Shown in pieces: positions 7,879 to 16,629 of a stretch of 64,000 bases of DNA; positions within the stretch are counted from its first letter, which is position 1, and each line of letters begins with the position of its first letter. Source of the stretch: Halobellus rufus (GTDB lineage Archaea; Halobacteriota; Halobacteria; Halobacteriales; Haloferacaceae). Under the pieces are notes generated by a model. That model was not told the origin of the DNA, ran no database searches, and worked only from the letters and a program-made list of their open reading frames with translations. A program made the translations under genes and the position numbers. The stretch lies in contig NZ_BBJO01000014.1 in assembly GCF_000739575.1 (NCBI RefSeq), forward strand, positions 1 to 64,000. The letters run 5' to 3'.

Positions 7879-9843
7879 TCAGGCTCCGGGGAGCGTACAG
7901 ATCGTGACCTCGCCGTTCGCGTAGACGTGGTTGGTCGTCGTCGGGCAGACCTCGCTCTTCGTGGGATTGAGGTTCTGGGTGACGTCCTGCTCGTTTGGGA
8001 AGTACGACGCGCTCTCGGATTGGTACTCCCGGTAGGCGCTTATCCCTTGGGGGACTGGGCGTCCCCCTTCGGCCGGTAATGGCTCGGCGGGGTAGGCGTT
8101 CGTCCGCTCCCACACGGTCCCGTACGGGAGGTCGGTGTAGAGCTCTCCGCCCTGTCCGGCGGGCCGAACAGTCCCGAACGTCTCCACTGCGGCGAGTTCC
8201 TGTTCGGTGTAGGACAACCGCTCGTGTTGGTTCGGGAAGGCTGGGCTGTCCATCGCCCCGTCGTTCGACATGATCATCACATTCGGGTAGACGAGCACGA
8301 ATACGAGCAAGACCGCGCCGACGACCTTGAGCGAGGTCCGGTTCGCGAGGTGACGGAATCCGAGCGCGCCGACGATCGCCAACAGCGCGTACAGGAACGC
8401 GATCCAGCGACCCGGTACGAAGCTCTCGATACCGAACAGGGGCAGTCCGAGGATGACGAACAGCATAACGACGATGGAGCCGAGGATGGTGTACGTCGTC
8501 TGCGTCGCCCGTGAACGCTTGAGGACGGTGAGACACCCGAGGACTGCGGCGAAGATCAGCAGGAGGAATCCGGCCTCTGTGACGTACGTGGACAGCTGCG
8601 AGAGGAACGTCTGTCCGGCGGATCCCGTCGCACCCGACGCGCCGGCCGACCCCCCGCTCCCGCTGACGCCGCTCAGGAAGCCAGCGTTGAACAGGTTGAT
8701 GTAGAGGTAGTTGAGCACCGTCTCGAGGAAGGTCTCTCCCTTGTAGGGCGTCAACGACCACGTGAACACGATGAGGCCGAGGTTGAAGACGACGAGTCCG
8801 CCCAGGTTCACCGGGTTGGAACCTCCACCGATGAACGACAGGGGGTTCGGCTCTGCCGAAAAGAAGTCGAACCGAAGCAGGACTTGCGCGAGCAACCCGG
8901 AGAACAGGAGCACCAGCATAATGAACGACGAAATCTGGTGGGTGAGGATCACCGCGCTGCTGAACAGGACCAGCAGCCCGAAGTCGCGCCACCGCTCGCT
9001 CGCGTGCGTAATCCGGACGAGACAGTACAGACACGCGAGGAAGAACAGGAGCCCGAGGCTCGTCGGGATGAGGTGGATCCCCCAGCGGATCACCTGATCC
9101 CCCATCGCGTAGAGCGCTCCCGCGGCGAGGGACCAGCGCACGGGAATCAGCAGCCGCGCCGTCCCGTAGACGAAGAGCGGCGCGAGCGGCATCACGAGTC
9201 CCAGAGAGAGGTACAGGCCGTTTCTGAGAGACAGGTCCAATAGATTCGTCGCCGCCACGGCGAGCAGGTGGAACAGCGGCGAGGCGAAGTACTTGATGTC
9301 GTCGATCGCAGACAGCGATCCGGTCTGCAGTATCGACTCCACGAAGGTCGTGTGCGACCAGATATCGATACCGATGTACCCCGGTGCGGTGTAAAGGGCG
9401 GCGAAGCGGACGACGAAAGAGTACGTCAGCAACTGGGCGAGATACACCGTCGGCCGCAGTTCCTCGTCGGGGGAGAGCAGAATCTGCAACAGCAGGACCA
9501 CGCCGACGACGCCCCCGATGTCCATAAACAGGACTGTCCGGCTGCCCTGGAGGGCGGCGAGCGCGACCATCACAGCGAGGCCGAGGAAGACGCCGACCGA
9601 GAGGAGTCGACTGACCGAGGGCGTCACCGTCGGCAGCCCGTTCGTCGTCCCCGTTCCGCGCGCTGCGGCGAGGTACAACAGACACGCGACCCCGAGGATC
9701 ACCGGGAGCGTCACGATGAATATCTGTGACGACAGGAACCGGAGCGGGAACAGCGCGAGCGCGAGCGCGAGTCCGACAACTGCGGCGAGTACGTCCAACT
9801 CTGCGCGTTGCAACCGATCGTAGGCGGATGATATCGGATTCAT
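7879..9843 (-). CDS. Polytopic membrane protein, possible glycan polymerase or lipid-linked glycosyltransferase
   Basis: A 654-residue protein with about 14 hydrophobic segments across residues ~15-545 and a soluble, probably extracellular, C-terminal domain of about 110 residues containing two cysteines near the end. A Gly/Ser/Ala linker interrupts the membrane part near residues 395-415. A short acidic motif (YIGIDIW) in the loop after the first helices is reminiscent of GT-C enzymes, where an Asp in the first large outer loop is catalytic. I do not recognise a specific family. The gene follows the ATP-grasp gene by 52 bp on the same strand and is probably in its operon. A polysaccharide polymerase or GT-C transferase fits the context, but that is inference. 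Confidence 0.75.
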   Translation of the reverse strand: MNPISSAYDRLQRAELDVLAAVVGLALALALFPLRFLSSQIFIVTLPVILGVACLLYLAAARGTGTTNGLPTVTPSVSRLLSVGVFLGLAVMVALAALQGSRTVLFMDIGGVVGVVLLLQILLSPDEELRPTVYLAQLLTYSFVVRFAALYTAPGYIGIDIWSHTTFVESILQTGSLSAIDDIKYFASPLFHLLAVAATNLLDLSLRNGLYLSLGLVMPLAPLFVYGTARLLIPVRWSLAAGALYAMGDQVIRWGIHLIPTSLGLLFFLACLYCLVRITHASERWRDFGLLVLFSSAVILTHQISSFIMLVLLFSGLLAQVLLRFDFFSAEPNPLSFIGGGSNPVNLGGLVVFNLGLIVFTWSLTPYKGETFLETVLNYLYINLFNAGFLSGVSGSGGSAGASGATGSAGQTFLSQLSTYVTEAGFLLLIFAAVLGCLTVLKRSRATQTTYTILGSIVVMLFVILGLPLFGIESFVPGRWIAFLYALLAIVGALGFRHLANRTSLKVVGAVLLVFVLVYPNVMIMSNDGAMDSPAFPNQHERLSYTEQELAAVETFGTVRPAGQGGELYTDLPYGTVWERTNAYPAEPLPAEGGRPVPQGISAYREYQSESASYFPNEQDVTQNLNPTKSEVCPTTTNHVYANGEVTICTLPGA

Positions 9844-9895
9844 CTCGTGAGATAGGTGGCCGTCGAGCCGTTTCGGGAGCGGCCCGGCGGCTCAA

Positions 9896-10999
9896 TCAGA
9901 TCGTACTCGGCTCCCGGTCCGGCCCGTAGAACACGTCCTGCCAGTCGCGCGTGACGTGCGTCCCCCACTCGACGTCGACGTCCGGGAGTTCGCGGCCGAG
10001 GGCGTACTGCACGCTGAGTGCGGGTATGTTCGCTCCCGCTCCGACGCAGGCGGTGATGCTCTTCGATATCCGGGGGTGGATCCCGAGGAGTTTCGGCGTC
10101 CCGTCGGCGCTACGCTTGAACCGAAGCGTGGCGTTGTACTCCAGCCCGACCAGGTCGCAGATTTCCCGGGAATACTCCATCAGCTCGAAATCCTCCTCGA
10201 CGGTTCCGGTGAACGACCGGTTCTCGTCGGTCTCGGTGTGCAGCCGAGTGACGAGAATCGGCTCCTCGTCCGCCCGGACCAACGCGTCGACGCTGTACTT
10301 CTCCCCCCGGAGGTCCTCTGTCACGACGAGGTCCGGAAACTCCGCCGTCTCGGCGAACGCCGGCAATACCCCGTCTAACGTGGTACGGATGCTGTTCGAC
10401 TGCTTGTTCAGCAGGGCGTTGAACCGGTCTATCTCCGGGTCGAGGATGTGCAGGCAGGAGAGGTCGGTGCTGGTGGGGGGCTTGAAACAGACGCAACGGT
10501 CCGGATACCCGAGCGCGTGGACTGCGTCGACGAACTCTTCGTGGGTCGAGACGCGGTAGAACTCGGGGGTTGCGGGGTGCCCCCGCTTGACGAGTTCTCC
10601 GTAGAGGCGCCCCGTGTCCCGAGCGATCCCGAGGGCACGCGGATCAGCGACCATCACCTGGATGCCTTCGCTCTCGAAGGTCTGTTTCGACTCCGAGAGC
10701 GGCCGGAGGAACTCGGTTCCGAGCGGGAAGACCACGTCCACGTTCTCTCGCCAAGCGATCTCGAACAGCTCGGCGACGAGGGCTTCGGGTTCGTCTTGCG
10801 AGACGGTCGCTGCCGTGTCGACCAGACTGAACCCGCGTGCGTTCGGATTCGCGTCGACGCCGACGATGTGGGCGTCGAACGCGTCGGTCTGTCGGAGGGC
10901 TTTGAGGATTCCCGACGCCCCGAGCGTCCCAACGCCAGCCACCAGTACGGTCACGTCGCCGTCGCGGATCGAGGGCCGAACGGTATCCAGCAGTGTCAT
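9896..10999 (-). CDS. ATP-grasp superfamily enzyme
   Basis: A 367-residue protein of the carbamoyl-phosphate-synthase-large-chain-like ATP-grasp type. The N-terminal Rossmann-like pre-ATP-grasp domain starts with VTVLVAGVGTLGASG. The central part contains the CFKPP and EKYSVDALV strands that hold ATP and metal, and the C-terminus has a PRISKS-like loop. Such enzymes ligate a carboxylate to an amine or thiol through an acyl phosphate; in glycan clusters they often amidate or add amino acids to uronic acids. The substrate is not deducible. The ATG is 27 bp after a copy of the locus-wide promoter element, supporting a leaderless start. It heads a two-gene unit with the membrane protein. Confidence 0.82.
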   Translation of the reverse strand: MTLLDTVRPSIRDGDVTVLVAGVGTLGASGILKALRQTDAFDAHIVGVDANPNARGFSLVDTAATVSQDEPEALVAELFEIAWRENVDVVFPLGTEFLRPLSESKQTFESEGIQVMVADPRALGIARDTGRLYGELVKRGHPATPEFYRVSTHEEFVDAVHALGYPDRCVCFKPPTSTDLSCLHILDPEIDRFNALLNKQSNSIRTTLDGVLPAFAETAEFPDLVVTEDLRGEKYSVDALVRADEEPILVTRLHTETDENRSFTGTVEEDFELMEYSREICDLVGLEYNATLRFKRSADGTPKLLGIHPRISKSITACVGAGANIPALSVQYALGRELPDVDVEWGTHVTRDWQDVFYGPDREPSTI

Positions 11000-11026
11000 C
11001 GAAGTCAGGTAGCCACCAAACTGTCC

Positions 11027-11046
11027 TTATTATAAAGCCAATAAAC
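11027..11046 (-). promoter_or_regulatory. Locus-wide inverted-repeat promoter element, ATP-grasp copy
   Basis: On the + strand TTATTATA-AAGCC-AATAAAC, a slightly degenerate copy. The TTATTATA arm (TATAATAA on the coding strand) is 27 bp before the ATG at 10999. Confidence 0.55.
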
Positions 11047-11214
11047 GCCCGAATCCCCCGGGATTCCGCCGATCGCACCGGTGGCTTCTCGGTCGTCTCC
11101 GACCGCCGCTGCGAGACTACCGACTCGCCTCCGGAGCTGAACATCTACAATTGGGAGCAGAAGCGGAATCGACAGCGGGGACAGTACCAAGGCCCACGAC
11201 GCCGTCGTGGACGT

Positions 11215-11826
11215 ATGACCACGTGGGACGAACGCTACCGCCGCGGCGAGTACCCGTCCGAGCCCGATCCGTCGCCGGTCCTGCGCGAGTACGTCGACGA
11301 AGTGTCCGACGGACGGGCGCTCGACGTCGCCTGTGGCACGGGACGCAACGCTGTCTTCCTCGCCGAACGCGGCTACGAGGTCGACGCGCTCGATCAGTCC
11401 ATCGAGGGACTCCGAATCGCGAGGTCGAACGCGGCCGATCGGGACGTCGGTGAGAGATTCAATCCGATACGGGCGGACGCGACCCAGTTCGAGTACCCCG
11501 AGGAGCGATACGACGTGGTGACGATCAGTTTCTTCCGAACGCTCGACCGACTGAGTGACGTTAAGGGAGCATTACGATCCGGCGGGCTTCTGTTCTATCA
11601 GCACCACCTCCGGTCGGACCCCCCGGCAACGGTGGGGCCGAGTACCGACCGGTACCGGTTTTGCTCGAACGAACTCCTCCGTGCCTGCCTCGATCTCACC
11701 GTGCTGTACTACGAGGAATCGAGTGGCCGACAGGACGGAAGACGTTCGGCGACCGTGGAACTCGTCGCGCGCAACAGCCACGGCGGGACGCAGTCGTATC
11801 CGGAGACTGGGTGGTCGCGCGCTTAG
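11215..11826 (+). CDS. Class I SAM-dependent methyltransferase
   Basis: A 203-residue TehB/UbiE-like methyltransferase starting MTTWDERYRRGEYP, typical of archaeal members. Motif I is LDVACGTGRNA, followed by an acidic residue at the end of beta-2 (VDALDQS), motif II (YDVVTISFF) and motif III (LRSGGLLFY). It should be a soluble cytoplasmic enzyme; the acceptor is unknown, and sugar methylation is plausible in this context. The ATG at 11215 is preferred over long upstream in-frame extensions because the conserved N-terminus starts there. It is divergent from the ATP-grasp gene; no copy of the locus element is visible in its own promoter. Confidence 0.88.
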   Translation: MTTWDERYRRGEYPSEPDPSPVLREYVDEVSDGRALDVACGTGRNAVFLAERGYEVDALDQSIEGLRIARSNAADRDVGERFNPIRADATQFEYPEERYDVVTISFFRTLDRLSDVKGALRSGGLLFYQHHLRSDPPATVGPSTDRYRFCSNELLRACLDLTVLYYEESSGRQDGRRSATVELVARNSHGGTQSYPETGWSRA

Positions 11827-11918
11827 CCCCCTGTCGAGGCGTCTCGACAGCCCGAAAACGCCGTCGGCTCCGGGTGATGAGGGAAAGCAGTCCGAAACCG
11901 GGTGTTTCGGCGTCGTGG

Positions 11919-13007
11919 TTAGGACCGCTGAGCCCCGGTCGCGGGAACGCGCTGTTCCTGTATGCCGACCGTACGCGCGGCCGTGAGCACGCGTCGGACG
12001 ACGACGTCCGTCGCGTCGACCCTCTCTTCGAGGAGCTGACCCCGTCGCTCCTCCCAGTCGACGTCGGTCGACCGGAGGATGTCGTCCGCTCGGTCCACGG
12101 CACGCTCGTTTCGGCGGTCCCCGTGATATCCGAACAGCAGTCCGTAGCTCTCCAAGTCCTGCATCAGACCCGGTTCCGCGCTGTGAACGTACACGGTCGG
12201 GGTTCCGAGGACGGCGCTTTCGGCGGCCATCGTCCCGCTCTCGCCGACGAACAGGTCGGCGTACGCGAGGACGTGGTGGATGAGGTGCGGGGCGACGTCG
12301 AGTGCGTACCCGCGGAGTTCCGGCGGAAGCGCGTCGCCTTCGGCCGAGATCAACACCGTCGCACCCCCGCGTTCGAGGCGGTCGATCAGCGCCGAGAGGC
12401 CGTCGATCCCCTCGTCGCCGACGTCGTGCGCCGCGCCCCAACTGACCAGCCGAACGACCGCGTAGGTGTCGTCGGGGCCGACCGGCAGTCCGTCGAGCGC
12501 CGACGGATCCGGCTCGAACCGGTCCGGGTGTAGGTACGCGAGTTCGTGATAGCTCGGATAGCGGTACTGGTTCGCTCCGGCGTCCTCGCGGTAGCACTCC
12601 GGCGTCGCGACCTCGTCGGCGAAGGGGAACGTCAGCGCGTTCGAGAGCGTCGCGTGCTCGGTGTCCGTGAACACGACGCAGTCCGTGCCGATCAGCCGCG
12701 CGACGTGGGCGGCGTAGAAGCCGCCGATGGTCGTTATCACGTCCGGTTCGATCCGCCTCGCCTCGCGGTAGAGGCGGTATTCGATCGAGAGCGCCGAGAG
12801 CGCGAGTGCGGGCAACGACTCGCCCGGCGAGCCGATGACCTCGTGCTCGATGTCGTACTCTTCGAGGAGCGACACCGAGACGTCCTTATCGAGGGCGCGG
12901 ACGTACACCTCGTGGCCGCGCGCCTCGAACTCGTCGATGGCGTGCTTGAAGAAGTGCACGTGCGCCGGGTGCTGGATCGTGATGAGGATGTCCATCGTCA
13001 CACTCAC
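11919..13007 (-). CDS. DUF354 family protein (GT-B fold, epimerase/glycosyltransferase-like)
   Basis: A 362-residue DUF354 protein related in fold to UDP-GlcNAc 2-epimerases and MurG-type glycosyltransferases. The N-terminus (DILITIQHPAHVHFF) and the C-terminal half, with AEGDALPPE, SGTMAAESAVLGTP and YVHS, are the usual nucleotide-sugar-binding landmarks. It is the last gene of the five-gene operon and overlaps the preceding dehydrogenase stop by 4 bp through a GTGA junction, which supports the GTG start at 13007; the ATG at 12995 is an alternative. It may transfer a sugar, or supply the 2-epimerase step otherwise missing from the diacetamido-uronate pathway seen here. That second idea is inference. 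Confidence 0.85.
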   Translation of the reverse strand: MSVTMDILITIQHPAHVHFFKHAIDEFEARGHEVYVRALDKDVSVSLLEEYDIEHEVIGSPGESLPALALSALSIEYRLYREARRIEPDVITTIGGFYAAHVARLIGTDCVVFTDTEHATLSNALTFPFADEVATPECYREDAGANQYRYPSYHELAYLHPDRFEPDPSALDGLPVGPDDTYAVVRLVSWGAAHDVGDEGIDGLSALIDRLERGGATVLISAEGDALPPELRGYALDVAPHLIHHVLAYADLFVGESGTMAAESAVLGTPTVYVHSAEPGLMQDLESYGLLFGYHGDRRNERAVDRADDILRSTDVDWEERRGQLLEERVDATDVVVRRVLTAARTVGIQEQRVPATGAQRS

Positions 13008-14290
13008 AACTGGGCGTAGTGGAACCCCTGTTCTGTCGCCGCGTCAGCGTCGAACACGTCGGCCACGTCGACCATCACGGGGTCAGGGCCGAGGGAGGCG
13101 GCCATCGATTCGAGGTCGTAGTCGCCGAAGGACTCGTGTGCCGTCGAGACGACGACGCCGTCGTACGCCTCGAAGTCGACCGCTTCGACCACGTCGATGT
13201 CGAATACCTCCCGTGAGTCGGCGGGTTCGGCGTGCGGGTCGTACCCCACGCATTCGACGTCGTACTCGCCGAGTTCGTCGATCATCGTCCCGACGTTGGA
13301 GCTGCGGATGTCACCGACCCCGGGCTTGTAGGCCAGCCCGAGGATCAGGAGCCGCGTGTCCTTCAGGACGCGGCCGGACTCGTTGATCGTCTTGACCGCC
13401 TTTCGCGCCGCGTGGACGGGAACGTACTCGTTGATCTCGCGGGCCTGCAACACGAGCTTCGGCGAGAAGCCCTCGCGCTTGGCGCGGTACGTGAGGTAGA
13501 ACGGGTCGACCGGGATGCAGTGTCCCCCGACGAATCCCGGTGAGTAGCCGTCGTGGAAGTTCCACTTCGTCCCGGCGGCTTCGAGCACGTCCTCCGTCGT
13601 CAGTCCCATGTGGTCGCACGCGATGGCCAGTTCGTTGACGAGGGCGATGTTCATGTCCCGCTGGACGTTTTCGATGACCTTCGACGCCTCTGCGGTCTCG
13701 ATGTCGGGCGCTCTGTGGATGCCCGCGTCGACGATGTCCCCGTAGAGCGCCGCGAGGTCGTCGCGGACCGACTCGGAGTTCGCACCGACCACTTTGACCA
13801 CGTCCCGGACCTTTCGTCCGGCGTCTCCCGGCGAGGCGCGCTCCGGCGAGTAGCCGACGAAGATGTCCTCGCCGACGGTGTAGCCGGACGCGGCTTCGAG
13901 TTCGGGAACGAGGACGGACTCGGTCGCACCGGGGTAGACGGTGGATTCGAGCACGACGGTCGCTCCGGGTGCGATGTACTCCCCGATGGTCTCGGCCGCC
14001 GATTCGACGAACCGGAGGTCGGGGTTCTCCATGCTGTCGACCGGCGTCGGGACCGTCACGACGACGAAGTCCGCATCAGAGACGTGCGAGGGGTCCGCAG
14101 TGAAGAACACCTCGGAAGCGGCGACGCGGTCGTCGGTGAGGTCGCCGGTCGGGTCGGTTCCGGACGCGAGTTCGTCGATTTTCCCCGCGTCGACGTCGTA
14201 GCCGATCACTTCCTTCCCCGCGCGATCGAACTCGACCGCCAGCGGGAGGCCGACGTACCCGAGCCCCACGACGCAGACTGTCTCAGTCAT
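13004..14290 (-). CDS. Nucleotide-sugar 6-dehydrogenase (WbpO/TviB-like)
   Basis: A 428-residue UDP-glucose/GDP-mannose dehydrogenase family enzyme. The NAD-binding Rossmann motif VVGLGYVGLPLA is at the N-terminus, the middle domain includes the conserved FVGYSPERASPG, and the catalytic Cys lies in FVGGHCIPVDPFYL. The KWNFHDGYSPG segment before the Cys is characteristic of UDP-GlcNAc/UDP-GalNAc 6-dehydrogenases of the WbpO/TviB type, so the likely product is a UDP-N-acetylhexosaminuronic acid. Substrate specificity is not certain. It overlaps both neighbours by a few bases within the five-gene operon. A second, distinct dehydrogenase lies immediately upstream. Confidence 0.92.
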   Translation of the reverse strand: MTETVCVVGLGYVGLPLAVEFDRAGKEVIGYDVDAGKIDELASGTDPTGDLTDDRVAASEVFFTADPSHVSDADFVVVTVPTPVDSMENPDLRFVESAAETIGEYIAPGATVVLESTVYPGATESVLVPELEAASGYTVGEDIFVGYSPERASPGDAGRKVRDVVKVVGANSESVRDDLAALYGDIVDAGIHRAPDIETAEASKVIENVQRDMNIALVNELAIACDHMGLTTEDVLEAAGTKWNFHDGYSPGFVGGHCIPVDPFYLTYRAKREGFSPKLVLQAREINEYVPVHAARKAVKTINESGRVLKDTRLLILGLAYKPGVGDIRSSNVGTMIDELGEYDVECVGYDPHAEPADSREVFDIDVVEAVDFEAYDGVVVSTAHESFGDYDLESMAASLGPDPVMVDVADVFDADAATEQGFHYAQL

Positions 14291-15671
14291 AGAGGCCGAT
14301 CCCCTCGTAGACGACGTCCTCGTCGTCTCGGTACTCCGTCGCTGCCTGGCGGCCGTCGACGAGCACGACCGGGCGTTCGCCGTCGCCGAGCGCCGGAACG
14401 TCGAGGCCGTCGAACGAGTCGTGAGCGGTCACGAGAAGCACGGCGTCGACGGACAGGTCGTCGCCGTTCGGGTCGTCGAGGACCGTCGCGCCGGCGTTCT
14501 CGAAGTCGGCGGTGTCGTCGAGGATGGGGTCGGTGGCGACGACGTCGGCACCGGCGTCGTCGAGGTGTTCGACGATCGGCAGCGCCGGCGTCTTTCGGAT
14601 CTCTTCGACGCCGGCTCGGTAGGCCAATCCGAGGACCAAGACGGTCGCATCCGCGGGGGCGACGCCCTGCGCCTCCAGTCTGTCGAGCGCCGCCTGCGCG
14701 GTGACGTGCGGCATCTCGTCGTTGATCTCGCGGGCCGTCTCCATGAGCGACGACTCCGCGTCGAACCGCTCGATGAGGAACTTCGGATAGTACGGGATGC
14801 AGTGCCCGCCGACGCCCGCGCCGGGCGCGTGGATGTCGCAGAACGGCTGCGTGTTGGCGACGTCGATCGCTTCCGTGACGTCGACCTCGAACTCGTCGGC
14901 GTGGTTCGCGAGTTCGTTCGCGAGCGCGATGTTGACGTCGCGGTAGATGCCCTCGAAGACCTTGACCGCCTCCGCGGTCGTGGTGTCAGAGACGGTTATG
15001 ACCTCGTTCGAGCTGATCTGCTCGTAGACGAGCGCCGCGGCGCGTGTGCTTTCGGCGTCCGCGCCGCCGACGACCTTCGGGTACGCGCCCCGGATGTCTT
15101 CCAACGCCCGGCCGGAGGAGGTCCGTTCTGGGCAGAACGCGAGCCCGAACTCTCCGAGCGAGAGGCCGCTCTCGGCTTCGAGCTTCGGCAGCAGTTCGTC
15201 GGCGCAGGTCCGCGGGGGGAGCGTCGACTCGAAGACGACGAGGTCGCCCTCCTCGAGCCCCCGTGCGATGCTCTCCGTCACCGCCTCGATTATCGAGAGG
15301 TCGGGGCGGCCGCGGTCGTCGATGAGCGTCGGGACGATAACCACGTGGACGCTCGTCTCCGCTGCGACGTCGTCGGGATCGGTGTCGGCGACGAGCGACC
15401 CTCGTTCGACCTGTTCCTCGACGAGGTCGTCCAGTCCCGGCTCGCCGACGACGTGACTGCGACCGGCGTTGACCTCTCGGACGACGTCTGGATCGACGTC
15501 CGCGCCGATCACGTTCCCCGTGGTCTCGGCGTAGACCGAGGCGAGGGGAAGTCCCATCTTGCCGAGGCCGTAGACGCCGACGGGTACCTGTCCCGACGTC
15601 AGTGCGTCGATCTGTTCGTCTTCGGGTCGCGTGGATCCGTAGACTGCTCTGATGGTGGATTTCGAGCTCAT
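14283..15671 (-). CDS. Nucleotide-sugar dehydrogenase (WecC-like, UDP-ManNAc/UDP-GlcNAc type)
   Basis: A 462-residue paralog of the downstream dehydrogenase. It has the NAD-binding VGVYGLGKMGLPLASV, a conserved LAFCPERTSSGRALED, and the catalytic Cys in GVGGHCIPYYPKFL, preceded by PFCDIHAPG, the pattern of archaeal WecC-type enzymes oxidising UDP-ManNAc (or UDP-GlcNAc). The N-terminal ~30 residues before the Rossmann motif are longer than usual. It overlaps the acyltransferase stop by 4 bp (ATGA) and the next dehydrogenase by 8 bp, so translation is probably coupled. Two non-identical dehydrogenases in one operon suggest two different uronic acids in the glycan. Confidence 0.92.
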   Translation of the reverse strand: MSSKSTIRAVYGSTRPEDEQIDALTSGQVPVGVYGLGKMGLPLASVYAETTGNVIGADVDPDVVREVNAGRSHVVGEPGLDDLVEEQVERGSLVADTDPDDVAAETSVHVVIVPTLIDDRGRPDLSIIEAVTESIARGLEEGDLVVFESTLPPRTCADELLPKLEAESGLSLGEFGLAFCPERTSSGRALEDIRGAYPKVVGGADAESTRAAALVYEQISSNEVITVSDTTTAEAVKVFEGIYRDVNIALANELANHADEFEVDVTEAIDVANTQPFCDIHAPGAGVGGHCIPYYPKFLIERFDAESSLMETAREINDEMPHVTAQAALDRLEAQGVAPADATVLVLGLAYRAGVEEIRKTPALPIVEHLDDAGADVVATDPILDDTADFENAGATVLDDPNGDDLSVDAVLLVTAHDSFDGLDVPALGDGERPVVLVDGRQAATEYRDDEDVVYEGIGLYD

Positions 15672-16249
15672 ATCGCGTTCTCTCCGCTGAGCGCGGCCGG
15701 TAGCGGGCGATGTTCTGCCGGTACGCCGACTGCGAGGGTCCCCGCCGGGACGTCGTCGGTGACGACGGCACCGGCGGCGACGAACGAACCCTCGCCGACG
15801 GTCACGTCGGGGAGCACCGTCGCGTTCCCGCCGATCGAGACGCCGTCTTCGAGCGTCGGTCCCGACAGGTCGACGTCCCGCCTGACCGGGTACGGGTCGT
15901 TCGTGAGGACCGCGCCGGGACCCACGAACACGTCGCTGCCCACGTACGTGTTCGTGGGCACGTAGACGCGGCTCTGGAGGCTCACGTTGGAGCCGACGAC
16001 GGACGTCCCGTCGACGACCGTGTCGGTCCCGACGACGACGTCGTCGCCGATTCGGGTATCCTCCCGAACGAGCGCGTTGTGTCCGGTGGTGAACCCGTCT
16101 CCGATGTCTACGTCGCTGTACACGATCGTCCCCGAGCGGATGCGGGCGTCGTCGCCGATGACGGTCTGACCGGGATCGTCTCCCGCCGGATACCCGATCG
16201 TGACGTCTTCGTCGATCTCGCAGCCGGTCCCCGTGACGTACGTGTTCAT
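15668..16249 (-). CDS. Left-handed beta-helix N-acyltransferase (WbpD/WlbB-like)
   Basis: A 193-residue hexapeptide-repeat acyltransferase. Many imperfect [LIV]-G-x4 repeats run through the protein. The segment VGPGAVLTNDPYPVRRD followed by ISIGGNATV-like repeats and AAGAVVTDDVPAGTLAVGVPA is typical of sugar-amine N-acetyltransferases such as WbpD/WlbB, which acetylate the 3-amino group of UDP-GlcNAc3NA. It would form trimers in the cytoplasm and use acetyl-CoA. The ATG overlaps the stop of the 42-aa upstream gene (ATGA), and its own stop overlaps the next gene. Together with the Gfo/Idh and DegT genes at 37-39 kb it would complete a diacetamido-uronate pathway (inference). Confidence 0.88.
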   Translation of the reverse strand: MNTYVTGTGCEIDEDVTIGYPAGDDPGQTVIGDDARIRSGTIVYSDVDIGDGFTTGHNALVREDTRIGDDVVVGTDTVVDGTSVVGSNVSLQSRVYVPTNTYVGSDVFVGPGAVLTNDPYPVRRDVDLSGPTLEDGVSIGGNATVLPDVTVGEGSFVAAGAVVTDDVPAGTLAVGVPAEHRPLPAALSGENAI

Positions 16250-16374
16250 GCGGACGAGCCCTCTACAGTCGTCTCCACCTCGTCTGGTGGAGTCGTACCG
16301 CCGACCAGTCGGGGAACGATGACGAGCAGGAACAGTGCGAGGAATGACGCGAGAATTTTCGTTTTGGTGCGCAT
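16246..16374 (-). CDS. Small single-span membrane protein (42 aa)
   Basis: This short reading frame starts ATG at 16374, encodes a basic N-terminus (MRTKTK) and then one hydrophobic helix (residues ~7-24, rich in Leu/Val/Phe), followed by a short acidic, Thr/Glu-rich tail. Its stop overlaps the acyltransferase ATG in an ATGA junction, and a copy of the locus-wide promoter element lies 63 bp upstream, so it is the first gene of the five-gene glycan operon. It could be a membrane-anchoring subunit for the sugar enzymes or a translational leader. No family recognised; the hydrophobic design and the overlap are the evidence that it is real. Confidence 0.6.
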   Translation of the reverse strand: MRTKTKILASFLALFLLVIVPRLVGGTTPPDEVETTVEGSSA

Positions 16375-16437
16375 ACGGTGATCACACGCGGGCCGATGTG
16401 ACCCGCGGTTCAGCAGGCAGGTCACGCGAGACGGCCA

Positions 16438-16457
16438 TTATTATCTGGACGGTAAGC
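16438..16457 (-). promoter_or_regulatory. Locus-wide inverted-repeat promoter element, dehydrogenase-operon copy
   Basis: + strand TTATTATC-TGGAC-GGTAAGC. Toward the operon it reads GCTTACC-N5-GATAATAA. The 42-aa gene begins 63 bp downstream, giving a leader of roughly 35 nt. Confidence 0.7.
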
Positions 16458-16587
16458 GGCCTCTTGGTGGGTCCAGCGCGCCGTTTGGCTATGTGATAGT
16501 GTGTGCCACCGACGTTTCTCTCACCTCGACTCTCCGAATTTTCGAACTATCTGCGACGAGAGGCAGTGTCCGGGCGGTTCAGAATCT

Positions 16588-16607
16588 GCTTAGCAGTCGT
16601 ATAAGGC
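16588..16607 (+). promoter_or_regulatory. Locus-wide inverted-repeat promoter element, DUF1616 copy
   Basis: GCTTAGC-AGTCG-TATAAGGC. It shares the TTAGC left-arm variant with the glmS copy. Its TATAA is centred about 27 bp before the GTG at 16630, which decides that start. Confidence 0.55.
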
Positions 16608-16629
16608 CCGATAAGCCGGATATTCCGGC

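Noticed and set aside
7829-9895. A 688-codon minus-strand frame overlapping the membrane protein
   Set aside because: Out of frame with the clearly hydrophobic protein at 7879-9843; Arg/Pro-rich shadow.
14421-15965. A 514-codon + strand frame
   Set aside because: Antisense to the two dehydrogenase genes, whose motifs are complete.
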